DNA from: Myxococcales bacterium
GTDB taxonomy: Bacteria; Myxococcota; UBA727; GCA-2721815
Direction of reading: 5' to 3'
DNA: 40,462 nt
Assembly (NCBI GenBank): GCA_002721815.1
Contig: PBLQ01000036.1
Span: 1-40,462 of the forward strand
Shown here: positions 17,634 to 27,574 of the stretch, piece by piece
Numbering within the stretch: the first letter of the stretch is position 1
Layout: the number at the start of each line of letters is the position of its first letter
The notes under the pieces: model-generated
The model's input: the letters and a program-made list of their open reading frames with translations, nothing else
Database searches by the model: none
What the model was told of the DNA's origin: nothing
Made by a program: the position numbers and the translations under genes

Positions 17634-18671
17634 CTAAAGAAGCAAGCCCCTGTATTGGTCTATGTCATCCAAAATGAAGCCCACACCGTCCACCACCGCG
17701 TGAAGGGGATTGTGGGCCACAGCCACTGGGAGACCGCATTCCTCAGACAAAAGCTGATCAAGGCCCTTAATCATCGCCCCTCCACCGCAAAGAACAATGC
17801 CGCGGTCGATGATGTCCGCGGACAGTTCGGGCGGGGTTTGCTCAAGCGTGGCTTTGACTGCCGTGACCACCTGTTTCACGTTGTCTTTCAAGGCTTCCCG
17901 GATTTCGATGCTGGTGACCGTGACCGAACGGGGAACCCCGGTGAGCAAATCTCGGCCTTTCACAGCAATTTCAACCTCTTCGGCCAGTGGATAAGCGGAC
18001 CCAATTTTCATTTTAATCAGTTCTGCGGTGCGCTCCCCAATGAGAATATTATGCCTTTGGCGCGAATAGTTCACAATGGCTTCGTCCAGTTTGTCCCCAG
18101 CCATTCTCAGCGTTTGGGAAGCCACCAAGCCCCCCAAAGAAATCACCGCCACATCGGTGGTACCGCCCCCGATATCAACGATCATGGACCCCCTTGGGTC
18201 TTTCACAGGCAGGCCCGAGCCAACTGCCGCAGCCATGGGCTGCTCGATAAGGTGAACTTCACGAACGCCGGAAGCCATCGCGGCTTCTCGAACCGCTTTT
18301 TGCTCAATCGAAGTAATCTTGGCAGGCACGGAAATGATGAGCCGCGACCGAACCAGTTGCCGGCGCCGGTTGGCTTTCATGATGAAGGTTTTAATCATGG
18401 CTTCCGTAATGGTGAAATCGGCAATCACCCCGTCCCGCATGGGCCGAATGGCCACAATATGACCCGGGGTTTTGCCCAGCATTTCTTTGGCCTCGCGACC
18501 CACTGCCAAAACCTTATTCCGGTTGTTGCCCTTCTGAATCGCCACCACACTTGGCTCATTGGCGACCACGCCCCTGCCTTTCACATGCACCAATGTGTTC
18601 GCCGTGCCCAGGTCGATGGCCAGGTCGGTGCTGAAAGATTGTAAAACGGAAGCAATCAAAGGGGCGCTCAT
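17634..18671 (-). CDS. mreB: Rod shape-determining protein MreB
   Basis: MreB is the bacterial actin that forms membrane-associated filaments and guides lateral peptidoglycan synthesis. The 345-residue length is standard. Actin-fold landmarks are present: phosphate-1 IDLGTANTLV, the phosphate-2 loop DIGGGTTDVAVISLGG and the adenosine motif GIVLCGGGAMIKGLD. Conserved MreB segments GVIADF, SVPAKITSIEQ and IEQPMAAAVG are also seen. mreC, mreD, mrdA and mrdB are not adjacent, unlike the usual mre operon. The 105-base gap to pyrD upstream and the weak hairpin downstream suggest a small transcription unit. Presence implies a rod-shaped or elongated cell. Confidence 0.97.
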   Translation of the reverse strand: MSAPLIASVLQSFSTDLAIDLGTANTLVHVKGRGVVANEPSVVAIQKGNNRNKVLAVGREAKEMLGKTPGHIVAIRPMRDGVIADFTITEAMIKTFIMKANRRRQLVRSRLIISVPAKITSIEQKAVREAAMASGVREVHLIEQPMAAAVGSGLPVKDPRGSMIVDIGGGTTDVAVISLGGLVASQTLRMAGDKLDEAIVNYSRQRHNILIGERTAELIKMKIGSAYPLAEEVEIAVKGRDLLTGVPRSVTVTSIEIREALKDNVKQVVTAVKATLEQTPPELSADIIDRGIVLCGGGAMIKGLDQLLSEECGLPVAVAHNPLHAVVDGVGFILDDIDQYRGLLL

Positions 18672-18776
18672 GGTTGGAGTTATCTCGCGAAGGTCGCAGT
18701 TAAGCCATTTTCTTCGACAAAAATCAACGTCTACCGCATTACCGAGCGATTTTTTAATTGAGACGACAGTTCCAGT

Positions 18777-19868
18777 TTAAGAGGTCAAACGCTTTGTTTC
18801 CGTGACCAATGCCTCACAAAGCTGCGCTGCAAAGGTAGGGCCACCGTAGATGAACCCCGTATACGCCTGGACCAACTCAGCCCCTGCGGCCCTTTTCTCC
18901 ACCGCTTGCTCACCATTCATGACGCCACCTACCCCAATAAAATCAATGGGAGAATCACGGAAGTGTTGAACTATCTCTTTAAGTTTTTTGGTGGACGCAT
19001 CAAAGAGCGGTGCGCCGGACATGCCACCATCTCCATACCTCTCGGCATTTGGGATACCGTCACGAGAGATGGTTGTATTGCTGATGATGGCCCCTTGGAA
19101 ACCTGCATCCACCGCCGTTTCTAAACTTCGCACACAATCTGCAGTTTGTAGGTCTGGCGACATCTTAACCAGCAGTGGAACGGGAGTTCCTTTTTGGTTT
19201 TCTTCTTGGAGTGCTTCCAAAATAATTTTGAGTCTCGTGGCCTGTTGAAGGGTGCGAAGATTTTTGGTGTTGGGACTGGACACATTCACCACCAAGAAAT
19301 CAGCAAAGTCGCGCACCGTTTTAAAACCCATCAAGTAATCATTCATGGCGTCTTCAATGGGGGTCTTGGCATTTTTTCCAATGTTGATGCCTAAGGGGAT
19401 GCTGAGCTTCCCTGTCTCCCTCACACGAGCAATCCGGCGCACCAAGGCATCCGCCCCTTGGTTGTTGAAGCCCATTCGATTGATCACTGCCTGAGATTCT
19501 GGCAAGCGAAACAGCCTGGGCTTTGGATTACCCGGTTGTGGACGCGGGGTCACAGTGCCTACTTCCACGAACCCAAACCCCAAGGCTTGAAAAGCCAAAA
19601 TGGCCTCCCCATCTTTATCGAGCCCAGCCGCCAGGCCCACAGGGTTTGGAAAATGCAGCCCCCATTTTTTCGTGGTCAAGCTTGGATGTCGGGTCCACTG
19701 AGGCAGGATGGGTTGGTGGGCCCCACATTTTTGCCAAAGCTTCAGTCCCGCGAAGGCCAAGTGATGGGCTTGCTCCGGATTAAATTGAAACAAACCACGT
19801 CGACACGCCTGCCAAAGGTGGGAGTCCACCTTGAGTGGGGGATTGGTAGTTGAGGCCGGATGATTCAT
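18777..19868 (-). CDS. pyrD: Dihydroorotate dehydrogenase (quinone), class 2
   Basis: PyrD oxidises dihydroorotate to orotate in pyrimidine synthesis, using FMN and passing electrons to membrane quinones. The 363 residues include the N-terminal helical extension typical of membrane-associated class 2 enzymes (about 15-60). Core motifs are NPVGLAAGLDKDG, RMGFNNQGAD, NVSSPNTKNLR (carrying the class 2 catalytic serine), KMSPDL and the FMN phosphate site IGVGGVMNGEQA. No clear SD precedes the ATG at 19868, but no better start was found. The upstream neighbour ends 68 bases before it. Confidence 0.95.
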   Translation of the reverse strand: MNHPASTTNPPLKVDSHLWQACRRGLFQFNPEQAHHLAFAGLKLWQKCGAHQPILPQWTRHPSLTTKKWGLHFPNPVGLAAGLDKDGEAILAFQALGFGFVEVGTVTPRPQPGNPKPRLFRLPESQAVINRMGFNNQGADALVRRIARVRETGKLSIPLGINIGKNAKTPIEDAMNDYLMGFKTVRDFADFLVVNVSSPNTKNLRTLQQATRLKIILEALQEENQKGTPVPLLVKMSPDLQTADCVRSLETAVDAGFQGAIISNTTISRDGIPNAERYGDGGMSGAPLFDASTKKLKEIVQHFRDSPIDFIGVGGVMNGEQAVEKRAAGAELVQAYTGFIYGGPTFAAQLCEALVTETKRLTS

Positions 19869-19936
19869 GGAGTTGCGGGCATCCCTTCAGAGTCTGGAAT
19901 GCTCCTAAAAGAATTCTCTGCAACGGGCAAGCGCCC

Positions 19937-20176
19937 TTATTTTTTTTCGGGAACCAAGCCCATTTCAGCCATCTTGGACTCTAGTCGCTGCAACTGGTCC
20001 TTTTTATAGAGCTTTAACCGCTGAAGGGTTCGCTGCTCCACAGACTCCCCGGGCGTGAGAAACCGTTGTTTTTGATAAGCTTTTACTTTTTTCTTTACGT
20101 CTTGATATTCTTTAAAGAGACCGCGGTGCTGGTTCATTATCGCACCGATGCCGCTCGTTGCTGACTTCTGACTCAT
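19937..20176 (-). CDS. Small helical protein, DUF465/YdcH-like
   Basis: This 79-residue protein is highly charged and predicted to be two helices joined by a turn (FLTPGESVEQ). The second helix carries RLKLYKKDQLQRLESKM. The pattern of a linker with T-x-x-E followed by L-K-x-x-K-L-x-x-K-D is like DUF465 (YdcH) proteins, whose function is poorly known; Myxococcota-type small coiled-coil proteins are the alternative. The start is set at the ATG at 20176 because an upstream in-frame TTG (20206) has no support. It lies 87 bases downstream of the Omp85 gene and may be the last gene of that run. Confidence 0.5.
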   Translation of the reverse strand: MSQKSATSGIGAIMNQHRGLFKEYQDVKKKVKAYQKQRFLTPGESVEQRTLQRLKLYKKDQLQRLESKMAEMGLVPEKK

Positions 20177-20263
20177 TCCATTTACCCCTACATGATCCCA
20201 TCCCAAGTTGGATGCTCTATAGTTTGTAACATTGATCCCGGTAAAGATCCGCTGAACCGCTGG

Positions 20264-23200
20264 TTAGAAATAACCAATGGCGAAATGAAGCCGCAATCGA
20301 TCGGTTGGCTCAAATGCAATGCGCCGACGCCCATCGAGCAATGGTGTGGCCAAATCTACCACAAATGGTCCAATTGGCGTTTGAATTCGGACACCTACCC
20401 CCATCCCCGCCGCGGTAAATGCCCCGCTCAACTGGTCAGGATCCAAGGCCAATGCCCCCATATCGAGAAACATGCCCCCTTCCAGGGCCGGCAAAAGGGG
20501 AAAACGGAATTCCGTCCTCGATACCCAGAAAACCTGCCCACCCAAGGAAATCTTGGTGTTGGCCTGTTCTTGGTCGTTGAGCGGGTATTTCTCCGAAGCG
20601 GGCCAATGAACATCATCTACCGGGAGAATTTGGTCTTCATTGTAGCCACGAATGGTTTTGGTTCCCCCTAGGAAAAACCTCTTGTAGAGAGGCACATAGC
20701 CATCTTCAGCAAAACCATGAATCACCCCCCCCTTAAAGTTCTGGGCCAAAGTGACCCCAGGCGCCAAAGGCAAAAAGACGGAAGCGGTCGAGGTGACCTT
20801 ACTGTAAAACGACTTCACGGGTACTGCCTCTGCTGAGATACCACCCGGCCCTGCCAACCCACTGTCGAGCAAACCGCTCCCGCTCGTCAGTTCAGCCCCG
20901 GCGGATAACAAAAATCCCTGAGAGGGTTTGAGCGGATCATTACGGCGATCGAACAGGGTCAACAAACGCAAGGTCCCCAAACCGATGGTTCCGGCTTCTT
21001 GTTTTTGGGTAAGACCAATGCTTTCCTCGCCACAGCTCTGTCCCAACTGCCGACCTTCCACGGCACAATCAAAATAGGTGGCCTCCAACTCCACTTGCGG
21101 CCTCAAATGAAGCCCCTGCAATGGCCGTAACTGGAGCCCTGTCAAAATAGCCGTCTTATTCATTGTGAAGGCCCACCGAATATCTCGGAGGGTGTTCCAA
21201 TCCACATGGGCCCCGGCATCGAATGGCCAGTTGGGGATACGCGGGTAGTTCAAGGCAAAGATAGCTTGGCCCTCAGACAAAGCCAGTGGGTTGTCTAACT
21301 CCGTGGTCTCAAATCGTTGCAGCAACGTGTCCACGCGGTCAGGATCATAAAGAAAACCCATGGGGTAAAAAACCGCAGGGTAGTTCAATTGCAAACGGCC
21401 CTTTAACGCCAGTCCACGACCTGCAATGTTTCGATAAGTGAAATTAGTAAACGTTCGAGGACCGTCTTCTAAGGACGCCCCCAAACCTGCTTCGAGCGTC
21501 ACCTGTGGCCGCTCGGTCACAGTAACAAAAACATCGCGTACCTCTGGTGCTCTTTCGATATCGTCCACGGTAATCTCCACGGCGGAGAATACCCCCAGGC
21601 GTAACAGGTTCATTCGCGATGTTTCTATCTGGGAACGCTTCAAAGGCTGACCGGGTGCCATCACGAGCTGCTCCAAAATAACATTTTTCTGTGTCACTTT
21701 GTGACCTTGGATTTGAAGGTCACCCACCCGAACCATGGGGCCAGGTGACACGTCAAAATAAACATCCATCAGTTTTTCTGTCTCAATGATTTCAAGGCGC
21801 TCTGCCACCTTTACCCATGGGTAACCATTCTCTTCGTAGATGCGTAGAAGTCGCAAGCGGCTGTCCTCAACCGCGAAGCCATCTAAGGGTTGCCCTGGAA
21901 TCATTTTCGTTTTCTGCAAAAAAGTATCGATGGCAAACGGTGGTGGTGGGCGCACACTAATGGTGCCAACGCGCATCTGGGGTCCCTCTTGTAAATGAAA
22001 GATAACCTGAGCCCGCGATTCATTGCCCATGGGACGAACATCCGGACTGCCCACACGGATAAAGACATAACCTTCTTGCCGGTATAACTTTTCCAAAAAC
22101 ATGCGTGCTGCTCGTAAACCTTTTGGCGTGAGCACCGGTCCTTGGGTCACCAAAAAAGAGTCCTCCCCTTCGTCCACCTTCCCAGAGGGTCCTGAGATCG
22201 CACCGGCAAACTGAGAGGGTCTAAATTGCTCGGCGAGTCGCTCACCCTCGTTGGTCTCTTCAAAAACCTGCCAAACTGACGCCGTCAGGTCCTGATGCTT
22301 TTTAGCCACCGCACCGCGTATTTTTACGTCAGCAATTTGTACCTGAGTTCCCTCTTGGAGTTGCACCACCAACAAGCGCTCCGCCCTGTCTCGCCAGTGC
22401 CCCATGGCAGGAACATCTCTGAGCTGAGCGCGTGCTTGCCAAAAGCCCTGCTCGCGGTAGAAATCTTCAATTTTTGTGGTGATTTCTTTGAGGTGGCGTT
22501 CTGAAACTCCTTTGACATCTGACAAAGCAACCACGTTCTGCTTTAAATAACCCGCCGTGAATGCATGTTGCCCCATGTACAACAACAAGTATTTTGGTCC
22601 CTTTCGAATGCGATAGGTCACCTGTGTTTCATCGTTGACGGTTTTTTCGCCGCGCGTGGCCGACGCGATATTTTTAACATCGTAGGTGACTTGAGCAGCC
22701 AAGAACCCTTGCGCCCAAATGCGATTTTCCAATTCTTCTTTGGCTTGATTGAGATTGGATTGAACCAAGGCGGCCCCTGATTTCAGTTTTATATAACTGG
22801 CCAACTTGGCTCGGGGTTCTGGCAATTCTCCCTCAAAATCAATATGCGTTATGACGCTGCGATGTCCTTTTTTGACGCCTAATAAGAGGGTGCGTCCCAC
22901 CCGTTCTGTCTGGTCCCAATAGGCCTTGATTTCAGCGTCCGCATAGCCCAACTCTTCCAAGATATTTGCGACTTGAATGTTCACCGATGCGAGTGTTTTT
23001 TCCGAGACGGGATCACCGGGTCGAATGTTCAGCCGATTGCGAATCAACCTTTCCTCAGCACTGACCAACCCCTGAAATCTAATTTCCTCCAGGTAGGCAC
23101 TTGGACTCAAACGTACTTGCAACACCAGCCCTGTGCCCGAAGCAGATGGGCGTTTGAAGATTTCCACATTTCGGTAATACCCTCGAGCCATGACCCTTTT

Positions 23201-23413
23201 CAGACTTTGTCTGACCTTGTCGCTGTTAATGGCTTCTCCCTGAGTAATCCCTAACAACGCCCGTACTAATTCTTCTTCGCGATCATTGCGGGTCCCGATG
23301 ATTTCAATGGTCGTCACTGTATCGTCAGATGAGGCGGAAGATTCTTGGGCGGCCAGATTCGCTGTCCATAAGGACCAACCCAAGCTCACCACAACTGCCC
23401 AACGCAATAACAA
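20264..23413 (-). CDS. Omp85-family outer-membrane assembly protein with seven POTRA domains (BamA/TamA-like)
   Basis: The protein has about 1049 residues, with a signal peptide ending near ANLAAQ. Seven POTRA-like units follow one another (about 35-107, 108-186, 187-274, 275-357, 358-480, 481-560 and 561-637), the fifth with an insertion. The last 400 residues form a 16-strand-type barrel with the conserved RFFLGG plus IRGY motif of strand L6 and a final aromatic residue (IGYF). BamA inserts outer-membrane proteins; TamA works with TamB. The tamB gene lies directly upstream, favouring TamA, but E. coli TamA has three POTRA domains and BamA five, so the class is unresolved. A TTG start at 23413 is chosen because AGGAG lies five bases before it; a GTG at 23419 overlaps that SD. 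Confidence 0.9.
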   Translation of the reverse strand: MLLRWAVVVSLGWSLWTANLAAQESSASSDDTVTTIEIIGTRNDREEELVRALLGITQGEAINSDKVRQSLKRVMARGYYRNVEIFKRPSASGTGLVLQVRLSPSAYLEEIRFQGLVSAEERLIRNRLNIRPGDPVSEKTLASVNIQVANILEELGYADAEIKAYWDQTERVGRTLLLGVKKGHRSVITHIDFEGELPEPRAKLASYIKLKSGAALVQSNLNQAKEELENRIWAQGFLAAQVTYDVKNIASATRGEKTVNDETQVTYRIRKGPKYLLLYMGQHAFTAGYLKQNVVALSDVKGVSERHLKEITTKIEDFYREQGFWQARAQLRDVPAMGHWRDRAERLLVVQLQEGTQVQIADVKIRGAVAKKHQDLTASVWQVFEETNEGERLAEQFRPSQFAGAISGPSGKVDEGEDSFLVTQGPVLTPKGLRAARMFLEKLYRQEGYVFIRVGSPDVRPMGNESRAQVIFHLQEGPQMRVGTISVRPPPPFAIDTFLQKTKMIPGQPLDGFAVEDSRLRLLRIYEENGYPWVKVAERLEIIETEKLMDVYFDVSPGPMVRVGDLQIQGHKVTQKNVILEQLVMAPGQPLKRSQIETSRMNLLRLGVFSAVEITVDDIERAPEVRDVFVTVTERPQVTLEAGLGASLEDGPRTFTNFTYRNIAGRGLALKGRLQLNYPAVFYPMGFLYDPDRVDTLLQRFETTELDNPLALSEGQAIFALNYPRIPNWPFDAGAHVDWNTLRDIRWAFTMNKTAILTGLQLRPLQGLHLRPQVELEATYFDCAVEGRQLGQSCGEESIGLTQKQEAGTIGLGTLRLLTLFDRRNDPLKPSQGFLLSAGAELTSGSGLLDSGLAGPGGISAEAVPVKSFYSKVTSTASVFLPLAPGVTLAQNFKGGVIHGFAEDGYVPLYKRFFLGGTKTIRGYNEDQILPVDDVHWPASEKYPLNDQEQANTKISLGGQVFWVSRTEFRFPLLPALEGGMFLDMGALALDPDQLSGAFTAAGMGVGVRIQTPIGPFVVDLATPLLDGRRRIAFEPTDRLRLHFAIGYF

Positions 23414-23542
23414 CTGCACTCCTGCGAATTAGTGAGCAACCAGGGTGCCACGGACACCTTGTACCGCCAACCCATTTGACGAGCGGTTGTTCACAGATGC
23501 AATTTTGTCGTTATTTTGCCAAGAAACTCAAGAAAGTACGGC

Positions 23543-26500
23543 CTAAAACTCCCAGCGGTACCACATATCTGCACCCGCATCGCCGATACTAGATTCACCC
23601 GAAGAGTCCCATACCAGCCGCCAGCGCAGTTTTCCCTTTAAACGCTGTTCTAACTCCATCTTTTGCTCGGTATCACCTTCGCCGTCCTCTAAAAGGGTGC
23701 TTTGAATGCGTAAACGCATCCCTTCGAACAGCTCTACCCCCATCACCACCGCTGGAACGTTGCTCCCGTCCTTTTCTGAAAAAGCAGTGGTCAACCGCAA
23801 TTCATCCAATGACAGCGCGTCAGTGTCCGCGATGCTCGCGGGGATTAACCTTTTGAGCTCTTTGTCCAGACCGGTGTACGCAGAGACCATCTCTAAGCCT
23901 GCAGCCCCTGCGGTCCCTGCCGCATCCTTCAGTTCCCGTTGCGTAAATCCCAAAGTGACCAAGCTTAAAACATCAATTTCTGATAGTTTGGGTTTGCTGT
24001 CGAACTTAATGCGCAAGTCCTCCAATGGCCCCATCATAAAAGCGGTCACATCAAAATCCTTGATTCGGGTTTCAGCTTCGATGTCCAGCCGAGGCGCAAT
24101 CCGATAGGTTTCCGCAAAATCAATATTCCCACGAAGCAGCCTGTATCGGTTGCCCCTGACATTGGCTTGCCCTTCTATGGCCTGGACCACGCCTCGCAGA
24201 CCAATCCGTTCTTCTGTCCCGGTAATGAACAAATCCGCTTTCAACTCTGCATTGAGCAAATTGTTTTGTACAAACACCTTTTTGTCCGCCAAAATATGCA
24301 CGTCCAGTTTGAGGTCTTCCTCTTCTTTTTGATAACTTTGTATTTTCTTCAATCGCGTTTTAAACTCCGGCAAAAACTCTTCGCTGCCGAGGTTGTCAGC
24401 GTACCGCGCCTCTTGAATTTTAATTTCTCCGGTTAAGGTGGGTTTTTGGGAAACCCCAACCAGTCGCAATCGCCCGTCGGATTTGGAGGCCAACCAGGAT
24501 GGATAGCGACCTTCCCAGTTGTTGTAGTTGATGACAACGTCATAGAAGGTGGGCCGCACACCTCGGTGCTGCACCGTCCCAGAAAGGGCAACTGGCGCCC
24601 CATTGGCCCGGGCAGTGACTTGACCAATGGCTACTTCCTTCCCCCTAAAAATAATGCCGCCCGATACATCTTGGAAAGCGTCCGGAAAAAAAGACAGTTT
24701 GATTACGCTTTTCTCCAAGTCACCTTTGCCCGTCACACGAGGTTTTGATGTTGCACCGGTCAGGCCCAAATTAAATTTGAACCGTCCGGAGAATTGATCG
24801 ACCTTGGGAATATGCGCTTGGAACAGCTCTGGATTGAGCACACCTTGCGTTCGCATCTCAATCCGTTGAGAGTTGATGAATCCTTTCAAATCGACCTTCT
24901 CATCATTGTCGCTGGCAAAAGCGGCCTTGTCCGCGTGCAATGTTTTCCCCACTGTCCTTAAGGCCACAGCACCCTTGGAACGGTAGACTTGGTCTCCTTT
25001 TTTGAGCCGGAGTCCCGGAATAGAAATATTGCCTTTGGTGCTCTCGATGTTTTTGATGTTCCCCGTCCAAGAAGCATTTAAACCATTGGAAGACATTTCC
25101 CACTTATCGGGCAGCCACGCCGCCGGCCAGATTTCTTTGTCGAGCCGGCCATCTTTGACGCTGATCGTGGCATCAAAATCGAAGGGCCGTTTCAAGCCGA
25201 GCCGGGTATGCATGTGTCCTTGCTTACGCCAGAGCCCGCCTTTGAAGTCCATAACCTTATCTTCCACTTGAACGGCCCAGTTGAGTCCCCCAAACCGCAT
25301 GGGGCCCAAACCCGCCCCCTTCCATCGCGCCTGTCCCTTGACGGTGGGATTGCTGGCATCGCCTTGTAACGTGCCCCGAAAACCGAGTTCGCCAAAAAGC
25401 CCGTAGGGCAATTCATCGTTGATATCCAACTGTGCCACACGCAAGCCCGCCATTTCGATTTGACCATCAATGGTTCCTTCTTTTCGTTTAATCTTTAAAT
25501 GCGTTTTTACAGCACCACTGGCCATACTGCCTTGGAACTGCTTAAGCCTGAACTGCTCTTTGTCTAAAACGAAGCTTGTGTTCCATCGCCCCAGCTTTTG
25601 TTTGAGCAAACGCGTCCCCTGAGTGCTGCTGAATTGTCCTTTTCCCACCAAGGAACGGGTTTGGCCGCCTGCGATGTTCCCTGACAGTTGGGTGTTACCG
25701 CTAATGGCGCCGCTCAGTGGCAGTGATTTGATGACGTCCATGACCCCTGATTTGGGATTTTTTGGGATGATATTTTGTAAGTCCCCCACGAAGCCTCGCG
25801 CCACTTTGAAATCGGTTTTTAAAAGAAGGGGTGCGCGTTTGCTTTTTTTTCTGGATTTGAAATGCAGAGAAAAGTCGCCACGCAACTGGGTGCGGCCTTT
25901 TAGGATCGAAGCATTACGAAGTTGAAGTTTTTTGCCAATATAACTGACCTTCGATTTAACTTTACCAATACTGTATTTCTCAAAGTTAAAATTTTCGATT
26001 TCAGCATCACCACGTATTTTGATGTCTTTATAAGGCCCCTTCACCAAGGTTCTCACCTTGCCTTGCCCACTAAAATCCAACCCGGCAATCTTATTGTCAA
26101 TCGTATTGAAATTGAACTGGGGCGCAAAGGCTTCGATTTCTAACCCGGCCTCGCCATTAAAGTACAGCCTCGCATCGGCGCGTATCCGAGATAAACCATC
26201 GTCAAAAATGGCATCTTTCAAGTCAAAGAAAGCTGCCGACATCTCCACGTTGCTCTGCAACGGAAGTTGGGGCACGTACAAAACGGGGGTTGCAGGATCA
26301 GCAGTTTTGGCATCGCTCGAAAAAACTTTAAAATCTTTAATGAGCCCTACGCTTTGCCCTTTAAAGGTAAACTCGGGTAGCACTTGCCCTTCCCCAAAAG
26401 TATGAATGTTCGCCGACAATTCAACCCAAGGGGACGAAATGCCCACGTCACTGAGCACTTGGTACAAGGAGATGTTTTCACCCACGGTATCCAAAGAGAA

Positions 26501-27562
26501 TTGAAACGGTGGTTTGAGGTTGACCTGTCCAAACAGAGAAAGCGTTGTTCCTCCAGCTTGGATTTGTCCTCTGGAAATATAAATGCTTTCTAAATCACCA
26601 TGGTAATCGATATCGAGCGTCCCTATTTTTCGGTTATCAATTTCCAGTGCCTTCACCAAGGCTTTACCCTTGAGCTGTGGTGGCGCATTGGCTTCCCCCA
26701 ACCATGTCAGCTCAATGTCTGCTTTGCCTGCAATGGGCGCCACCATGGGTGGTTGCGCGAAGAAACTGTCCAAATCTACCGAAGTTTGGATGGTGAGTTG
26801 GTAGTTAGGCACCCAAGCAGGCAAAAAAGCTAACGTTCCTGAAACCTGGACGGTGCCTTCGTCACCCTGCACCTCGAAACCCTTCAAATGGATTTGATCG
26901 GGATGAATCCAGTTAGAAGCATCCATCTCTAAGAGCCCTTTTTTCCCCTCGTAGTAAAAGACCCCATCTGGATTTTTCCAGGTTAACGTATCAAAAACGA
27001 TATCCCCTTCTAGATGTTCTCCATCACCTTCCAAGGACAGATGGATGCCATCGATATGCCAGCTGGTTTGGGAGGCCTCACCGACGCGAAGCTCGCCGGC
27101 ACCATCTTCAATTATCAAGCGCTGCGTTTGCAAGACTGGGATATCCTCTAATATGGCAGGGTCGATTGTGGCTGCATCAAACTGGATGTTTTTCATCCCA
27201 GTTTTGGGCAAAGCCAGAACCGCTTTGGGCGCTTGGAGTTTAATGCTTTCGAAAACCCACGCCTTAGAGAACAGCGACGCGAAAAATGAAAAGTCACCTT
27301 CAAGTGCCCCCGCGCTTAAAATAAGGCTACCGTCCTTACCGTGAATAGAAGGCGAAGAAACAGAAAACTTACCAGCCCATGGTTCGATCATCACTCTAGA
27401 AGTCACGATTTCCCAGCCCGTTTTTTCTTCTAATTTTTGGATGTTCGTATCAAAAAGCCAGGCCCACAGGATGGGTTGGTGTAAACCCACGCCTAGGAGG
27501 GCTAAAGCGCCCATGAAAATGATGCGTCCTCGCCAGGACTGTATTTTCGATTGCGCTTTCAT
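23543..27562 (-). CDS. tamB: TamB-like translocation and assembly module / lipid-bridge protein
   Basis: The protein has 1339 residues. An N-terminal membrane anchor (about residues 14-36) is followed by a very long repetitive beta-strand region typical of AsmA/TamB-type bridge proteins, in which a hydrophobic groove spans the periplasm. The C-terminal third matches the DUF490/TamB domain, with LRGVVQAIEGQANVRGNRYRLL, RLDIEAETRI and LSLVTLGFTQREL (each within the last 300 residues). TamB works with TamA in inserting outer-membrane proteins and, with YhdP-type proteins, in moving phospholipids to the outer membrane. The gene lies 12 bases after the DUF493 gene and 129 bases before the Omp85 gene, with the tamB-tamA order reversed relative to E. 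coli. Confidence 0.92.
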   Translation of the reverse strand: MKAQSKIQSWRGRIIFMGALALLGVGLHQPILWAWLFDTNIQKLEEKTGWEIVTSRVMIEPWAGKFSVSSPSIHGKDGSLILSAGALEGDFSFFASLFSKAWVFESIKLQAPKAVLALPKTGMKNIQFDAATIDPAILEDIPVLQTQRLIIEDGAGELRVGEASQTSWHIDGIHLSLEGDGEHLEGDIVFDTLTWKNPDGVFYYEGKKGLLEMDASNWIHPDQIHLKGFEVQGDEGTVQVSGTLAFLPAWVPNYQLTIQTSVDLDSFFAQPPMVAPIAGKADIELTWLGEANAPPQLKGKALVKALEIDNRKIGTLDIDYHGDLESIYISRGQIQAGGTTLSLFGQVNLKPPFQFSLDTVGENISLYQVLSDVGISSPWVELSANIHTFGEGQVLPEFTFKGQSVGLIKDFKVFSSDAKTADPATPVLYVPQLPLQSNVEMSAAFFDLKDAIFDDGLSRIRADARLYFNGEAGLEIEAFAPQFNFNTIDNKIAGLDFSGQGKVRTLVKGPYKDIKIRGDAEIENFNFEKYSIGKVKSKVSYIGKKLQLRNASILKGRTQLRGDFSLHFKSRKKSKRAPLLLKTDFKVARGFVGDLQNIIPKNPKSGVMDVIKSLPLSGAISGNTQLSGNIAGGQTRSLVGKGQFSSTQGTRLLKQKLGRWNTSFVLDKEQFRLKQFQGSMASGAVKTHLKIKRKEGTIDGQIEMAGLRVAQLDINDELPYGLFGELGFRGTLQGDASNPTVKGQARWKGAGLGPMRFGGLNWAVQVEDKVMDFKGGLWRKQGHMHTRLGLKRPFDFDATISVKDGRLDKEIWPAAWLPDKWEMSSNGLNASWTGNIKNIESTKGNISIPGLRLKKGDQVYRSKGAVALRTVGKTLHADKAAFASDNDEKVDLKGFINSQRIEMRTQGVLNPELFQAHIPKVDQFSGRFKFNLGLTGATSKPRVTGKGDLEKSVIKLSFFPDAFQDVSGGIIFRGKEVAIGQVTARANGAPVALSGTVQHRGVRPTFYDVVINYNNWEGRYPSWLASKSDGRLRLVGVSQKPTLTGEIKIQEARYADNLGSEEFLPEFKTRLKKIQSYQKEEEDLKLDVHILADKKVFVQNNLLNAELKADLFITGTEERIGLRGVVQAIEGQANVRGNRYRLLRGNIDFAETYRIAPRLDIEAETRIKDFDVTAFMMGPLEDLRIKFDSKPKLSEIDVLSLVTLGFTQRELKDAAGTAGAAGLEMVSAYTGLDKELKRLIPASIADTDALSLDELRLTTAFSEKDGSNVPAVVMGVELFEGMRLRIQSTLLEDGEGDTEQKMELEQRLKGKLRWRLVWDSSGESSIGDAGADMWYRWEF

Positions 27563-27574
27563 GGCCCCTTCAGG

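Noticed and set aside
17655-18644. Open plus-strand frame of 329 residues
   Set aside because: It lies antisense across mreB, whose protein is unmistakable; the His/Asn-rich product has no plausible fold.
23420-23542. Possible small RNA or hairpin between tamB and the Omp85 gene
   Set aside because: Only a short imperfect GGTG/CACC stem is visible, without a promoter or terminator.
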